NCBI GenBank assembly: GCA_030704615.1
Contig: CM060734.1
Location: 5,210,001-5,270,000 of the forward strand
DNA: 60,000 nucleotides
DNA from: Takakia lepidozioides
Lineage: Eukaryota; Streptophyta; Takakiopsida; Takakiales; Takakiaceae
Reading direction: 5' to 3'
In this document: one piece after another, positions 9,831-20,036 of the stretch
Layout: every line of letters begins with the position of its first letter
Numbering within the stretch: the first letter of the stretch is position 1
Translations under genes and position numbers: made by a program
Notes under the pieces: model-generated
What the model was told of the DNA's origin: nothing
Databases searched by the model: none
Seen by the model: only the letters and a program-made list of their open reading frames with translations

Positions 9831-9948
9831 TCACTACACTCATGGTCAGTGTTGCAATCCTCACTATCTCGGTGCCATGGTTCGTCCCTTCGTGGCGGCC
9901 TCATCATAGCAATAGTAGCCATCTCAGCTTCGGTAAGGGTCGTTGAAG
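9797..9948 (-). pseudogene. CACTA TNP2 transposase, last coding segment
   Basis: On the minus strand this encodes about 50 residues beginning TTLTEAEMATIAMM and ending in an acidic tail, ECSESSSDEDDYIW, then stop. When the 11.5-kb gypsy element and one TGAAG copy are left out, the frame from 21503 (ending TEFGPS) passes directly into this segment with no shift. It is therefore the C-terminus of the transposase gene, cut off by the insertion. Acidic tails of this kind are common at the end of these proteins. Confidence 0.8.
9944..9948. repeat. Target site duplication of gypsy 2, left
   Basis: TGAAG here and at 21499-21503 flank the element exactly. This fixes the LTR start at 9949 (TGTTAGAGG). 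Confidence 0.88.
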
Positions 9949-10915
9949 TGTTAGAGGACTGTCGGGGACTTAGATACTTATACGGGATCTGTACGGTACC
10001 CTTAATTTTTGCACAGACTGAGACCAACAGGAGCATTAGGGGTGACAGCAGCGCACTATAGAGGGGGTTACACAGCCCGTCACAGTCGTCACAGCAGACA
10101 ACAGCCGACACAGCCGACACAGCCCGTCACAAGTCGTCACAGCCGACACAGCCAACACAGCCCGTCACAGTCGTCACAAGCAGAAACAGCCGACACAGCC
10201 ACACAGCCAGTCACAGCCCGACACAGCCCGTCACATCCCGACACAGCCCGTCACAGTTTCACACAGCCAGTCACAGCTTGACACAGCTGTCACGATCATA
10301 GGGAACGGAGAGCAGGACAGGGAACGACTGTGGGGAACAACACCGGCGAAGGGAACATGTTAGTTCACAGACGACGGTTAGTGAGGGAAATGGTTAGTCA
10401 CACGGATAGGAAGATAAAGGGAGAAACGGGGAATTTGGGGGATATCATTCGGAGGAGGACTTCTTGGTCATGGAGGAGAGGGGATCGTGCAGAGATGAAG
10501 AACAGAAGTGAAGATAGAGAGATGATGAGTAGATGCTTGATATAGCAAGGCTGTATGATATTGTAGAGCAGATTAGAGACACAATGGCTTCGGCCTGATA
10601 CCTGATAAATCATAATCGGATACTTTTACGATACAATCACACTGTGTAGAGAGATCTGAGTGAAGCTGTGGAATGAATGGATGAGTTGATGGAATCCAAT
10701 AGATTGATAAAGCAAACTGATACTGAATTATCAATGGTAAGATAGCTAACATGAATGCCAAAGGGAAACAAATAGGAAACACCCCCATGATACACTAGCT
10801 GTAGGTCATGACTGATTGTTCTGCGCGGGCTGAGTACTTAGAGATTTCCAACTCTTCTATCTTGGAGTTTCCGCCTCGAATAGCGAAGGGATGGGTGAGT
10901 AAAAGTCGTGCGACA
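9949..10915 (+). repeat. 5' LTR of gypsy 2
   Basis: TGTTAGAGG to GTGCGACA, 967 bp. It contains a tract of CACAGCC-type tandem repeats at 10067-10275. The region from the repeats to the LTR end matches 20706-21498 closely. Confidence 0.88.
10067..10275 (+). repeat. CACAGCC tandem repeats in the LTR
   Basis: Units such as CACAGCCGACACAGC and CACAGCCCGTCACAGTCGT alternate for about 200 bp. The 3' LTR has a shorter, rearranged version at 20706-20870, so the tract is length-variable. Related repeats occur behind the integrase at 17671-17910. Confidence 0.85.
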
Positions 10916-10917
10916 TT

Positions 10918-10935
10918 TGGCGACCATACTGGGGA
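10918..10935 (+). promoter_or_regulatory. Primer binding site of gypsy 2
   Basis: TGGCGACCATACTGGGGA starts two bases after the LTR. The pattern TGGCGACC...CTGGGGA resembles the sites of Tat/Ogre elements. The matching tRNA (possibly Arg) is not assigned with certainty. Confidence 0.65.
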
Positions 10936-11043
10936 ACTAAGTAATGAACAACCAGATGTGACAGGCATCTGGTGGGATCATGGTGGTTGGACCATTAAAG
11001 AATTTGAAGTGAATCAAATTCCCTGTGGAACAAGGAGGAAAGA

Positions 11044-11502
11044 TTGTCCAAACAATTCTTTCAAAGGTTCTTGGAATTGCCAGACGGTTGTAAAGAAAAT
11101 ATTCTTAAGCGAGTGCATGATGCTGATCCGGAATGGGGTCTGGAGAAAGGAGTGATAAAGATTTATCAGGTAGCCTGTAGAGGAAGAGCACATTGGTTAC
11201 CAACATTGGTATATGTGATAGCATTGCTATCCATTAAGCGAGTAGAGTTTGAAGGCTGGGAAGAAAGAAAGGTGAATGTTTATACTCATATGCATGAAGA
11301 GCTTGTACTGGTAAAGAATTGGATTCCAAAGGATATTTTGTGGATCAAACTCACACCAAGAACAGCTTTTCAGACTTGTTTGCCATATGGTTATATGGTA
11401 ACGGAGACTTCAAGTATAGCCAAGGGTGCATTGAAGCTTGAAAGAAACCCAGGCATATACGAGAGATATTACAGAAGAGAGTTTTGGTTATTGCCACATT
11501 AA
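11044..11502 (+). CDS. Unrecognised ORF upstream of gag in gypsy 2
   Basis: An open frame of 152 codons lies just after the primer site. It encodes FFQRFLELPDGCKENILKRV, then a hydrophobic middle (LPTLVYVIALLSI), and ends YRREFWLLPH. I recognise no domain and see no zinc knuckle or catalytic motif. Tat-lineage elements can carry an additional ORF ahead of gag, so it may be such a gene or the N-terminal part of gag. The frame is closed before the acidic region that follows. Confidence 0.5.
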   Translation: MSKQFFQRFLELPDGCKENILKRVHDADPEWGLEKGVIKIYQVACRGRAHWLPTLVYVIALLSIKRVEFEGWEERKVNVYTHMHEELVLVKNWIPKDILWIKLTPRTAFQTCLPYGYMVTETSSIAKGALKLERNPGIYERYYRREFWLLPH

Positions 11503-11801
11503 AAGAAATGAAAGACATGGGACATGAGTGATGAAAGAGAAGCTAGACGCCATAGATATTCAGCAAAAAGATAAAGCTATCTGAAAGCTAATTATCCATA
11601 TCTTTGGGAGAGAGGAATAGACATAGGGGAATCATCTGGACCTCTCACACCATTAAGATCAAAGAGTACATCACCCATACCGGAAGAACTAGAGTTGGAT
11701 GCCACTCCTTCTGTTTCTTTGCAAGAAAGATTAAGGGAATTGGTACAGGAAGAAGATCAATCACGAGGTAAAGATCTGAGGTACATCCCTGGATAAAAGA
11801 T
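11503..11801 (+). other. Link between ORF and gag in gypsy 2
   Basis: About 300 bp with broken frames. Fragments such as PSVSLQERLRELVQEE suggest decayed coding sequence leading into the acidic region. Confidence 0.35.
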
Positions 11802-13562
11802 TTGACAGAAATCTTTGATAAGAGTTGGCATGGAACACCAAAAGCAGGAACTCCAGCTTCTGAAGCAGACGGTGAAGAAGGAGAAGAGGATGTGGCAGAG
11901 CCAACGGAGAGTTCAGACTCTCCAACACCATTACAGTTGAGTTACATGAGTGAAGAAGAAACCCAAGGGCAGAACTTGGAGGATGAAAACAGAGAGAAGA
12001 AATTGGAAGAGGAAGGATATGAAGAAGTAGACCCAACAGCTGAGGTTGAGACTACAACCAGGACATCCCAACCCGTTGGACCTGGATCAAGTGGAGCACT
12101 TGGATCACAGGCCAACGAAGGTGTCGGCTCAGGGGGATCAGGCGGGCTGCCTAGATCTGGCTCTGGGGGGACAGGGAGTGTGGGAAGTAGTGCAACTGAA
12201 GCTGGGAATACCGTGAATATCGTGGGGCCGGAAGCTGGGAGTGCTCAAGGGCCACCACTTGGTGGAAGATCCACCACAAAAACAACAGGTCCAGGAGGAC
12301 CAGCACCAGCAAGGGTGCCAGCACCTATCAGTGGGCAGAAGGTAGGGCCACAGATGGCGTTACAACCAACACGGGCAAAACACCCTTTCCAATATATTCA
12401 GGAAAAGGGGATCCCGATGTACACATTAGCCAATTTGAGCACATGTGTATAGTGAACAATGAGAATGGCGATGATGCCAAGATGAGATTGTTTCCTTGTT
12501 CACTTATCAAGAAAGCAAGTGAATGGTATGCAAGATTCCCTGATAATCATTTCCTAACCTGGAATGGCTTGAATACAACATTTCGAAATAGGTTCAGGAC
12601 AAGTAAAACTGAGGATGAAGTGTATGGGAGTTTACACACAAGCAGAAAGAGCAGACAGAAGCAGAAATGTTGAAGAGTATATGGAGAAGATGGAATTGAT
12701 GATGAAAAAACTGGCTGCAGTACCAGCACCCGGTTTACAGAAGACTTGGTTTGTGAGTGGACTAAGACCAGAGTTGCAAAAGAAAGTGGATATGTTACCC
12801 CATAATACGGTGGAGGAGGCATTTGAAACTGCTAACAGAATTGAGCAATTGGGAATGCTCAGAAGAGAGAAAAAAGATGATGAGGACTCTGAGGATGAGT
12901 CAGATGAAGAAGAAGAGCAAGAACTAAAAAGAAAGAGTAAGAGAAAGGAGAAGTTGAAGAGGGATAACTATGAAAAAAGATTGGAAGAAATCTTGAAGAA
13001 GTATGCCACAGAGGCTGCAACACATTGGAGGAAATGTGTATGGTGTGCAAAGTGCCAGAATGAAGGCCATACCACCACAGAATGCCACCTGAAGGAGAAA
13101 CACTGTACTATCTATAAAATGGATAACCATTCTACTGAGAATTGTTACTACAACAGAAGGACAGCTGCAAGAGAACCTAGGCAAGTAAGGGTGCATCAGG
13201 TGCAGCCCCAGCCAAGAAGAAACAATGATCAGGACCACTATGGTAGGTCTGGTGGTTATAACAATGGCATGGAAGGGAGAGGTAATTCAAGAGGGAATTA
13301 CCAAGGAAATTCCAGAGGCAACTATCAGGGTAATCCAAGGGGGAATTACCAGCCCGAGAATCAGGATTATAGAAATAATCCAAGAACAGACCAAGGGCGA
13401 GGACCCAATGGTGAAGAACTATGTTACTATTGTAATCAGCCAGGACATCGCAGGGCAGCCTGTTCATTCTGGATAAGACACCAGAATGAGATGAGAGCTC
13501 CTGTGATGAGGGCCCAGTGGTGGCAGCTCACATGGTTAGGCCATGTGTTGTACCAGAAGTAA
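11802..13562 (+). pseudogene. Gypsy 2 Gag
   Basis: Several frames together form a Gag. 11802-12452 is acidic, then glycine/serine-rich. A frameshift near 12440 leads into the capsid domain (MRLFPCSLIKKASEWYARF, then LTWNGLNTTFRNRF). Another shift near 12630 leads to VEEYMEKMELMMKKLAAV and LRPELQKKVDMLP. A lysine-rich acidic stretch follows, then two zinc-binding segments: CVWCAKCQNEGHTTTEC with a second Cys/His cluster, and a classical knuckle CYYCNQPGHRRAAC. Between them is a short arginine-glycine repeat, RGNYQGN, encoded at 13281-13350. Gag would form the particle and bind RNA. The shifts make it non-functional. Confidence 0.85.
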
Positions 13563-13740
13563 GTACAATGATAGTAACAAGAAGTAAAGCCAAACTAATA
13601 CCTCTAGTAGTAGAGGAAGAAGATGATAATGAAGGTAGCAATGATATGCCTGAAGATGAAGAGACTTGGAAAGATGAGAAGGAACTGCACAAGGAAGTGG
13701 CAGATACTATAAGGGAAATGCAAAGAGTGCTGATATTCCT

Positions 13741-14526
13741 GTGGCAGATTCCTCTGATTCTGATGGAGAAGAAGAAGGGAGTGAGGAAGAAAGGAAGAAA
13801 GAAGATGCAGACATGCAAAGTAATGAAGAAACTTTGGCTGAAGTAATATGCCAGACCAAAGCAGAAATTACCATTGGACAGCTATTAGCTGTGGCACCTT
13901 ATTGTAGGCACAGGCTGTATCAAGCAATCAATCGAATTGCCCAGGAGACAGGAAACACAGACCTGAACAGCAAGGTGACCAGTTATAATGTGAAGCCGGA
14001 AGGGCGAGAAATAGTCATGGACTTTGATGATTCTATGTCAGTAATCCAATTGAGAATTGGAAGCACAGAACTAACTGATGTACTGATAGATGGAGGTTCT
14101 GGAGTAAATATCATGACAGACCAATTAAGGAAGAAGCTTGGTCTAAGTAACATGAAACCAGCCCCATTTACAGTAACAATGGCAGATCAAAGAAGTGTAC
14201 AGCCATTGGGATTAATAAGAGGAGTTAAGATACAGATACAGAAGATGATCTTTATAATCACAGTAACTGTGTTGAAAATGGATGAAGTCATGGAGGCTTA
14301 CTCCTTATTATTGGGACGGCCATGGCTGAAACAGGCCAGGGTATTCCATGACTGGAATTCTCAGTTACTAACCGTGCATAATGGGATACACAAGATACAA
14401 ATTACCACAAAGAAATCTAGTAGATTACCTGCTACAAGAAGACCTCGAGGAGTCAGAGAGTATGACTGGAAAGGAGGACTGGATGAGGAGCAGGAAGCTA
14501 CCCTAATTGCTGCACACCCAGAGTAG
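13741..14526 (+). pseudogene. Gypsy 2 protease region
   Basis: A 261-codon frame. After an acidic start it contains DVLIDGGSGVNIM, the active-site region of a retropepsin-like protease, here DGGSG instead of DTGAS, and ends with LLLGRPWLKQARVFHDW, the usual second conserved block (ILGRPWL type). It follows gag with a frameshift and ends at a TAG after HPE; the same frame resumes behind that stop. Confidence 0.82.
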
Positions 14527-14541
14527 GAGCAGGTTGCAGAG

Positions 14542-15881
14542 ATGCGTCTGGAAAGCCTAAGTTGTTTGAGAGGTATCTGCTATGGTGTAGTGATAGCAAT
14601 ACCAACTGAAGAGGAAACCAGCATTTACCCATCACATTTCTATGAAGAAAGAGAAGGAGAAATAGAAATCCTAGAAGAACCAGCCACTGTGAGCTTACAG
14701 GATGAAGTGGTGACTGGTTGGACAATCACAGCTGATGAGCAGGTGAGGGAAGTAAATGTGGGAACTAAAGAGGAACCGAGGATGGTGAAAGTAGGAGCTG
14801 ATTTGGAGCCGGAATTCTTCGAAGAAGCTAAAAGCTTGTTCATCAAATACAGAGATGTATTTGCTGGAGCTATGAGGATCTAAAAGGGATACCACCTGAA
14901 GTCTGTCAGCATAAGATTGAACTGGAACCAGGGTCAGTACCAATCAAGCAGGCGAGGTATAGAATGAATCCCAACTACGCACAGAAGGTTGGAGAAGAGA
15001 TAAAGAAGTTGGCTGAGGCTAAGTTTATATACCCAATAGAGTATACAACTTGGTTGTCACCCATTGTTATAGTTCCCAAGAAGAATGGCAAACTAAGAGT
15101 ATGTGTGAACTATAAGAAGCTGAATGCTTGTACGAAGAAAGATCCTTTCTCTTTGCCATTCACAGAAGCAGTATTAGACACTGTGGCAGGCCATGAGATG
15201 TACTCATTCATGGATGGCTTCAGTGGTTATAATCAAGTGCAAGTGGCAGAAGAAGACCAAGGGAAAACAGCTTTCATCACAGACTGGGGGGATTATGCAT
15301 ACAAAGTCATGCCCTTTGGACTTTGTAATGCACCAGCGACCTTTCAGAGAGTGATAAGTGAATCTTTTCATGAGTATCTGGATGATTTCATGCAGGTATT
15401 CTTGGATGATTTCAGTGTGTACAGCTCTAAGAATGAGCACTTGCATAAATTGGAGTTATGTTTGGCCAGATGCAGGATGAGAGGTCTGGGCCTGAATCCA
15501 GAGAAGTGTACTTTCTGTGTGAACTCAGGGGTGCTTCTGGGACACATTGTGTGTAAGAAGGGACTCCTTGTGGATCCCAGAAAGACAGAGTCCATTAAAG
15601 CCTCTCCACCACCAGTGAATGTTAAGAGTCTAAGGAGATTCCTTGGGCAAACCAGTTATTACAGAAGATTTGTCAAAAGGTATGCACAAATAGCAGCACC
15701 ATTGAGCAAACTACTGAAGAAAGATGCAGTGTTTGCCTGGACAGCTGAATGTCAACAGGCGTTTGAGGAACTTACACTGTCAGTAACAACTACACCTGTG
15801 CTGATTAACCCTCACTGGCATGTAGTATTTCATGTTCACTGCGATGCATCAGGAGAAGCGTTGGGAGCGGTGTTAGCCTAG
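14542..15881 (+). pseudogene. Gypsy 2 reverse transcriptase
   Basis: The region opens in the protease frame, shifts frame near 14880, and then gives a standard gypsy RT: PEVCQHKIELEPGS, RVCVNYKKLNACTKKD, MDGFSGYNQVQVA, VMPFGLCNAPATFQR, and the catalytic FLDD at 15399-15410 followed by FSVYS. Thumb and connection segments follow, up to the first RNase H residues (HCDASGEALGAVL). A TAG at 15879-15881 ends the frame where RNase H should continue. Confidence 0.9.
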
Positions 15882-16262
15882 AATGTTACAGGAAATATAG
15901 ATTCACCTGTGTACTATGCTAGCCGGTTGATGAACAGTGCTGAAAGGAACTATAGCACAACGGAAAGAGAAGCATTGGCAATGATCTATGCAGTGAAGAA
16001 ATTCAGGCATTACCTGTTGGGCAAGAAGTTTATGTTCTATGTGGATCACCAGGCTCTGATATACCTGGTAAACAAACCTCTGATAAGCGGAAGAATAGCA
16101 AGATGGTTGATAATCTTGCACGAGTTTGAGTTCGAGGTTGTTTACAAGCCTGGGAGACTGCATCTTGTGGCGGATCATTTGTCACGGTTATCAACAGGAG
16201 AACCAGCCACAGGAATAGATGATCAATTACCAGATGCGAGTCTCTTTGCAGTGGAGGTGTAG
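15882..16262 (+). pseudogene. Gypsy 2 RNase H
   Basis: The same frame continues after the TAG: YYASRLMNSAERNYSTTERE, then MIYAVKKFRHYLLGKKF, DHQALIYL and the end HLVADHLSRL. This is the RNase H of gypsy elements, which removes the RNA template. A TAG at 16260-16262 separates it from the integrase, still in the same frame, so these are nonsense mutations and not frameshifts. Confidence 0.88.
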
Positions 16263-19200
16263 GGAAGTGCAGATGACTGGTTAGATTGGCAGTGGCCAAT
16301 CAGATACTACCTTGCTCATGGTCAGTGCCCACCTAGTTATGGTAAGGAGCAGAGGAAGAGAATCGCTATCAAAGCTTTACCTTATACTATGGTAGGAAGC
16401 AGAATGTATAAGCTAGGACCTGATGGAGTACTAAAACGATGCTTGTACCACCATGAAGTAAATAAAGTTTTGGAGGAAGTTCATAAAGGAGTGGCTGGAG
16501 GTCATTTTGGAGAAGAGACTACCAGTAGGAAGATACTACTCGCAGGTTACTGGTGGCCTACTTTGTTCAAAGATGTACACGAGTATTGTCAGAGTTGTGA
16601 TGAATATCAGAGGCTAGGACCTTTGCAGAGATCTGGAAGGATGGCCTTGCATCCTACAATGCCTACGGAACCATTTCAGAAATGGGGACTAGACTTTGTT
16701 GGACCGATAAACCCACCAGCCAAGAATACACGGAACAGGTATATAATTACAGCCACTGATTATGCTACGAAGTGGGTGGAAGCTAAAGCTCTGAGGGACA
16801 ACACAGCCAAGTCCACAACAAGGTTCATGTATGAGAACATACTTACACGATTTGGCTGTCCCTTAGAATTTATCAGTGATCAGGGAAGTCACTTCATGAA
16901 TGAGACCATTGAGTTGTTGACTAAAGAGTTCATGATTGTACATAGAAAGAGTACAACATATTACCCACAGGGTAATGGGCAGGCAGAGGCTACCAACAAA
17001 ATACTATGTACTATCTTGGCTAAGATAGTCAATGCAAACAGAACGGATTGGGATACAAAGCTGCTGACAGCTTTGTGGTCATACAGGACTTCATACAAAG
17101 TCACCACTAAGTATACACCATTCCAATTAGTTTATGGTATGGAAGCCTTACTTCCAGTGGAATTCCTGTTACCTACCATGAGAACGGAGTGGGGAAAGAG
17201 AATGGAATTGCAAGATTCCATTAAGGTCAAGAAACATGAATTATACCATGTGGAAGAAGTACGTGCTGATGCAGCTGATAATATGACCAGAATTCAGATG
17301 AAGAGAAAGGAACAGTTTGATGAAGGCAAGTTAAAGACTTTTAAGACGGGGGATTTGGTTCTATGGTTGCAGAAGAAAGGAAAGATTAAAGCTTCTAAGC
17401 TTAAATCACCATGGAAAGGACCTTATGTCATACAAAAGATGTATGATAACAACACCGCCATGTTACAAACCATTAATAAAGAAATGCTGGGAAGAGTCAA
17501 TGCCAATAAGTTGAAGGGGTACAGTGGTATCCATGACAAACCATTGCAGCATGATTTACATGTTGAAACGCAAGAGCAGTCACAAGCTGCACCGGGGTTA
17601 CAAACGGAGTATGGAGCACTTGTCGCTAGGCCAAGCACATATGATCAGGGCGGGCAAAATAAGCGTGACACAGCCTATCATAGCCCATCAAGGCGAACCA
17701 CAGCCTATCACAGCTCATCACGACGTGACACAGCCTATCACAGCCCAGCACGGCGCGACACAGCCTATCACAACCTACCACAGCGTGTCACAGCCTATCA
17801 CAGCTTACCACAGCATATCACAGCCTATCACAGCTTACCACAATGCATCACAGCCTATCACAGTGTACCCCAGTATGACACAGCCTGTCACAGCTCAACA
17901 CAGCCTACTAGGGTTACACGATCCATAGAATTAGTGACAGGTGGACGCATAATAACTTCAGGAAAATGGCTGACGGAAGAAAAAACGGAAACTAGTTTAA
18001 AAATAGACACGTGGAGGTCAGGGCGCGACACACAGCTGAGAAGGAAGTGCAAGACCAGGTGTCATAAAGAAAGAGGACAAGAACGGCCGTCAAAAGGGAT
18101 GAAAGGCGGGCCCATTAATGAATACGGAAAAAAGGAAACGGAACGAACGGCAAGTACAGAAAAACGAAATTCTTGTCAGATGTGTGATCCTAGTGGACTA
18201 TCCAGCAGGGAAAGTCCACTAAAGAAAATAAAATCTAAAATCCAGTCACAGCGGAGACAGCCAATAGAAAACCAGAGAAAGGATCAAGAAAATGGAGGGA
18301 AATTGAGCGCAAGAGGCGGCGTCGTTCTGAGTAACGGGCGTCTCGACGGGACAGACCATCAATGCTATAGCTTGGAAACTATGGAGGAACTAACAGATTA
18401 TACGCTCGCAATATTACTTACGCAGCATAGACACGAAAGAACAGAGCGGAGCTTTTCTCTTGAGCGATGCTTGCAAGCCCCGCAAGCTTACAAGAAATTA
18501 CCCATAGCCTTCTGTGGCAACCATACGTTTATGCTTTGTGCACTACAGGCATTTCTGCAGTTGTTACAGCCAAAACAGTTCTGTGAGTCTAAAATGAAGA
18601 GAGTGAGAGGAATGGAGGAAATCAGGGTGAAGAGCACCACAATTTTGCAGAAACAAACGATTGCTACCCCACAGGCGATACAGATACTGGAGGAGCTGAG
18701 ATTGCAAGGATTGCAAAGCCTAGATTGGACATTACATCATAGACAGTACATGTTACAATTTTTGCAGAACTTTGAGCCAAGGACAGGAACAACAACGGTG
18801 AATGGAGTTGAATTGATGATTACTCCCCTATACCTCCAGCAATTGTTTCGATTGCCAGCAGGTCAGGTGCATGTGGAGGAACACAGGGCAAGACTGCAAA
18901 TAAGGGACTTATTCCAAGAAGGGAGTTTCTTTAAAACTCAGGGTTATGCTTGTACCAAGGCTGTGTACCCAGGGCTAAAAGAGGTAGGCCAGGTATTGAA
19001 CGTTCTGATTGCCATGAAACAGAACCAACAGTATTTGAGCAGATCCTTCACGGAGGAAATACTCAAAGGCCTGAAGGGACAAGAGGTACAATGGGCGGAC
19101 ATAATGTACAACGCACTGGTGGAGGAGATGAAAAGATTACAAGGTACTACCGCAAAGTCTCCTATCATAGTGTCTGGCCCAATCATTGCTCAAATAATTC

Positions 19201-20036
19201 TTGATTCTGGCATACTTGATGCGCAAGAGAGAAAAGAGATGGGAGTGTTTGAGCCAGAAACCACTGCAATGGAAGAGCAAGGCTCTTCACACAGTGAGGG
19301 TGGACTAGCAGGGCAACCCAAGACTAAGAGGCAGAGACGGGGAAAGACTGTAGTGGCGGATCCACTGGCTTCACGGATTCCGCATGATAATGTTTCCCAA
19401 GCTCATGTGCAGGAAGGGGCACAGCAGCACAGAGAAATGCTATTACTGGAAGCAGGACCTTCAGAGAGGGAGGAGGAAGTTACTTCAGCATCACAACCAT
19501 CACAGCCAGCTGATCGACTTGTCACAAGGTCACAAGTTGTCAATGCAGCTCAACCAGAAATAATTGATTTGGAAAGAGAAGGGTTAGATATTCCAACTAC
19601 AGAACAGATAGTGGCAGAAATGGAGAAGGGGGACCTTCTCTATGAATATTCTGGTCTGGTCAAGGAGACAGAGATTCCAGAGGTGCAACAGTTGCCCAAG
19701 GGAAATCCTGAGGTGCATATAATACACACACCTGTGTCAGAGGTACCACAGGCGGAAGGTCATGACACTGTAGCACCGGTGATAGATGAAGTGGTTCAGG
19801 AAGAAAATCCGGTGGGACAATGGCCTGAGTGGTCCGTGAGACATCACACTGTTGAGGATCAGGAGGAACAGCAGCAACCTCACCATGATGACCCTCAACA
19901 GGCAATGTTGATGAGTTCCATAGGCAGGACACTTAATTTGTTGGGGACTTATGTCAAATGCCATGTTACCAACTACCCAATTGACAGCCTTGAGAGAGGA
20001 ACTCAGGAAGGAGTTCGAGGCTCGACTAGCCACTGA
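16263..20036 (+). CDS. Gypsy 2 integrase fused to a long 3' extension
   Basis: One open frame (first ATG 16389) of 1215 codons. The first about 390 residues are integrase: an HHCC region (HKGVAGGHFG to CQSCDEYQR), a DDE core (GLDFVGPIN, FISDQGSHFMN, YYPQGNGQAEATNK) and a C-terminal module ending SPWKGPYVIQKMYDNN and NKLKGY near 17520. Unusually, there is no stop. The frame goes on for more than 800 codons through eight 10-residue repeats (TAYHS...) and then a globular-looking stretch. Normal gypsy integrases end about 100 residues after the core. The extension may once have been a separate ORF joined by loss of a stop, or may be part of the polyprotein. Confidence 0.88.
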   Translation, partial: GSADDWLDWQWPIRYYLAHGQCPPSYGKEQRKRIAIKALPYTMVGSRMYKLGPDGVLKRCLYHHEVNKVLEEVHKGVAGGHFGEETTSRKILLAGYWWPTLFKDVHEYCQSCDEYQRLGPLQRSGRMALHPTMPTEPFQKWGLDFVGPINPPAKNTRNRYIITATDYATKWVEAKALRDNTAKSTTRFMYENILTRFGCPLEFISDQGSHFMNETIELLTKEFMIVHRKSTTYYPQGNGQAEATNKILCTILAKIVNANRTDWDTKLLTALWSYRTSYKVTTKYTPFQLVYGMEALLPVEFLLPTMRTEWGKRMELQDSIKVKKHELYHVEEVRADAADNMTRIQMKRKEQFDEGKLKTFKTGDLVLWLQKKGKIKASKLKSPWKGPYVIQKMYDNNTAMLQTINKEMLGRVNANKLKGYSGIHDKPLQHDLHVETQEQSQAAPGLQTEYGALVARPSTYDQGGQNKRDTAYHSPSRRTTAYHSSSRRDTAYHSPARRDTAYHNLPQRVTAYHSLPQHITAYHSLPQCITAYHSVPQYDTACHSSTQPTRVTRSIELVTGGRIITSGKWLTEEKTETSLKIDTWRSGRDTQLRRKCKTRCHKERGQERPSKGMKGGPINEYGKKETERTASTEKRNSCQMCDPSGLSSRESPLKKIKSKIQSQRRQPIENQRKDQENGGKLSARGGVVLSNGRLDGTDHQCYSLETMEELTDYTLAILLTQHRHERTERSFSLERCLQAPQAYKKLPIAFCGNHTFMLCALQAFLQLLQPKQFCESKMKRVRGMEEIRVKSTTILQKQTIATPQAIQILEELRLQGLQSLDWTLHHRQYMLQFLQNFEPRTGTTTVNGVELMITPLYLQQLFRLPAGQVHVEEHRARLQIRDLFQEGSFFKTQGYACTKAVYPGLKEVGQVLNVLIAMKQNQQYLSRSFTEEILKGLKGQEVQWADIMYNALVEEMKRLQGTTAKSPIIVSGPIIAQIILDSGILDAQERKEMGVFEPETTAMEEQGSSHSEGGLAGQPKTKRQRRGKTVVADPLASRIPHDNVSQAHVQEGAQQHREMLLLEAGPSEREEEVTSASQPSQPADRLVTRSQVVNAAQPEIIDLEREGLDIPTTEQIVAEMEKGDLLYEYSGLVKETEIPEVQQLPKGNPEVHIIHTPVSEVPQAEGHDTVAPVIDEVVQEENPVGQWPEWSVRHHTVEDQEEQQQPHHDDPQQAMLMSSIGRTLNLLGTYVKCHVTNYPIDSLERGTQEGVRGSTSH
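17671..17910 (+). repeat. Eight 30-bp tandem repeats behind the integrase
   Basis: The 30-bp unit is CAGCCTATCACAGC plus a variable half and encodes TAYHSxxxRx. Because 30 is a multiple of three the frame is kept. The core resembles the CACAGCC repeats of the LTR, so the segment may be LTR-derived. Confidence 0.85.
18370..20036 (+). other. Unassigned protein segment in the gypsy 2 3' ORF
   Basis: From about 18370 the frame encodes MEELTDYTLAILLTQHRHER and on, then IQILEELRLQGLQSLDW, GVELMITPLYLQQLFRLPAG, ARLQIRDLFQEGSFF and KSPIIVSGPIIAQIILDSG, then a hydrophilic acidic region. The helical middle, with an LxxLFRLP motif and a PIIxxxPIIAQIILDSGIL block, loosely recalls the domain called putative plant transposon protein found in Tat-type elements. 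That resemblance is by eye only. No catalytic motif is evident. It could be a structural or RNA-binding accessory protein. Confidence 0.4.

Noticed and set aside
9960-9964. TGTCGGGG as start of the gypsy 2 LTR
   Set aside because: It gives no target duplication. Moving the start to 9949 yields TGAAG on both sides and restores the transposase frame.
10067-10275. CRISPR array
   Set aside because: The CACAGCC repeats have no unique spacers of even length and lie in an LTR of a plant element.
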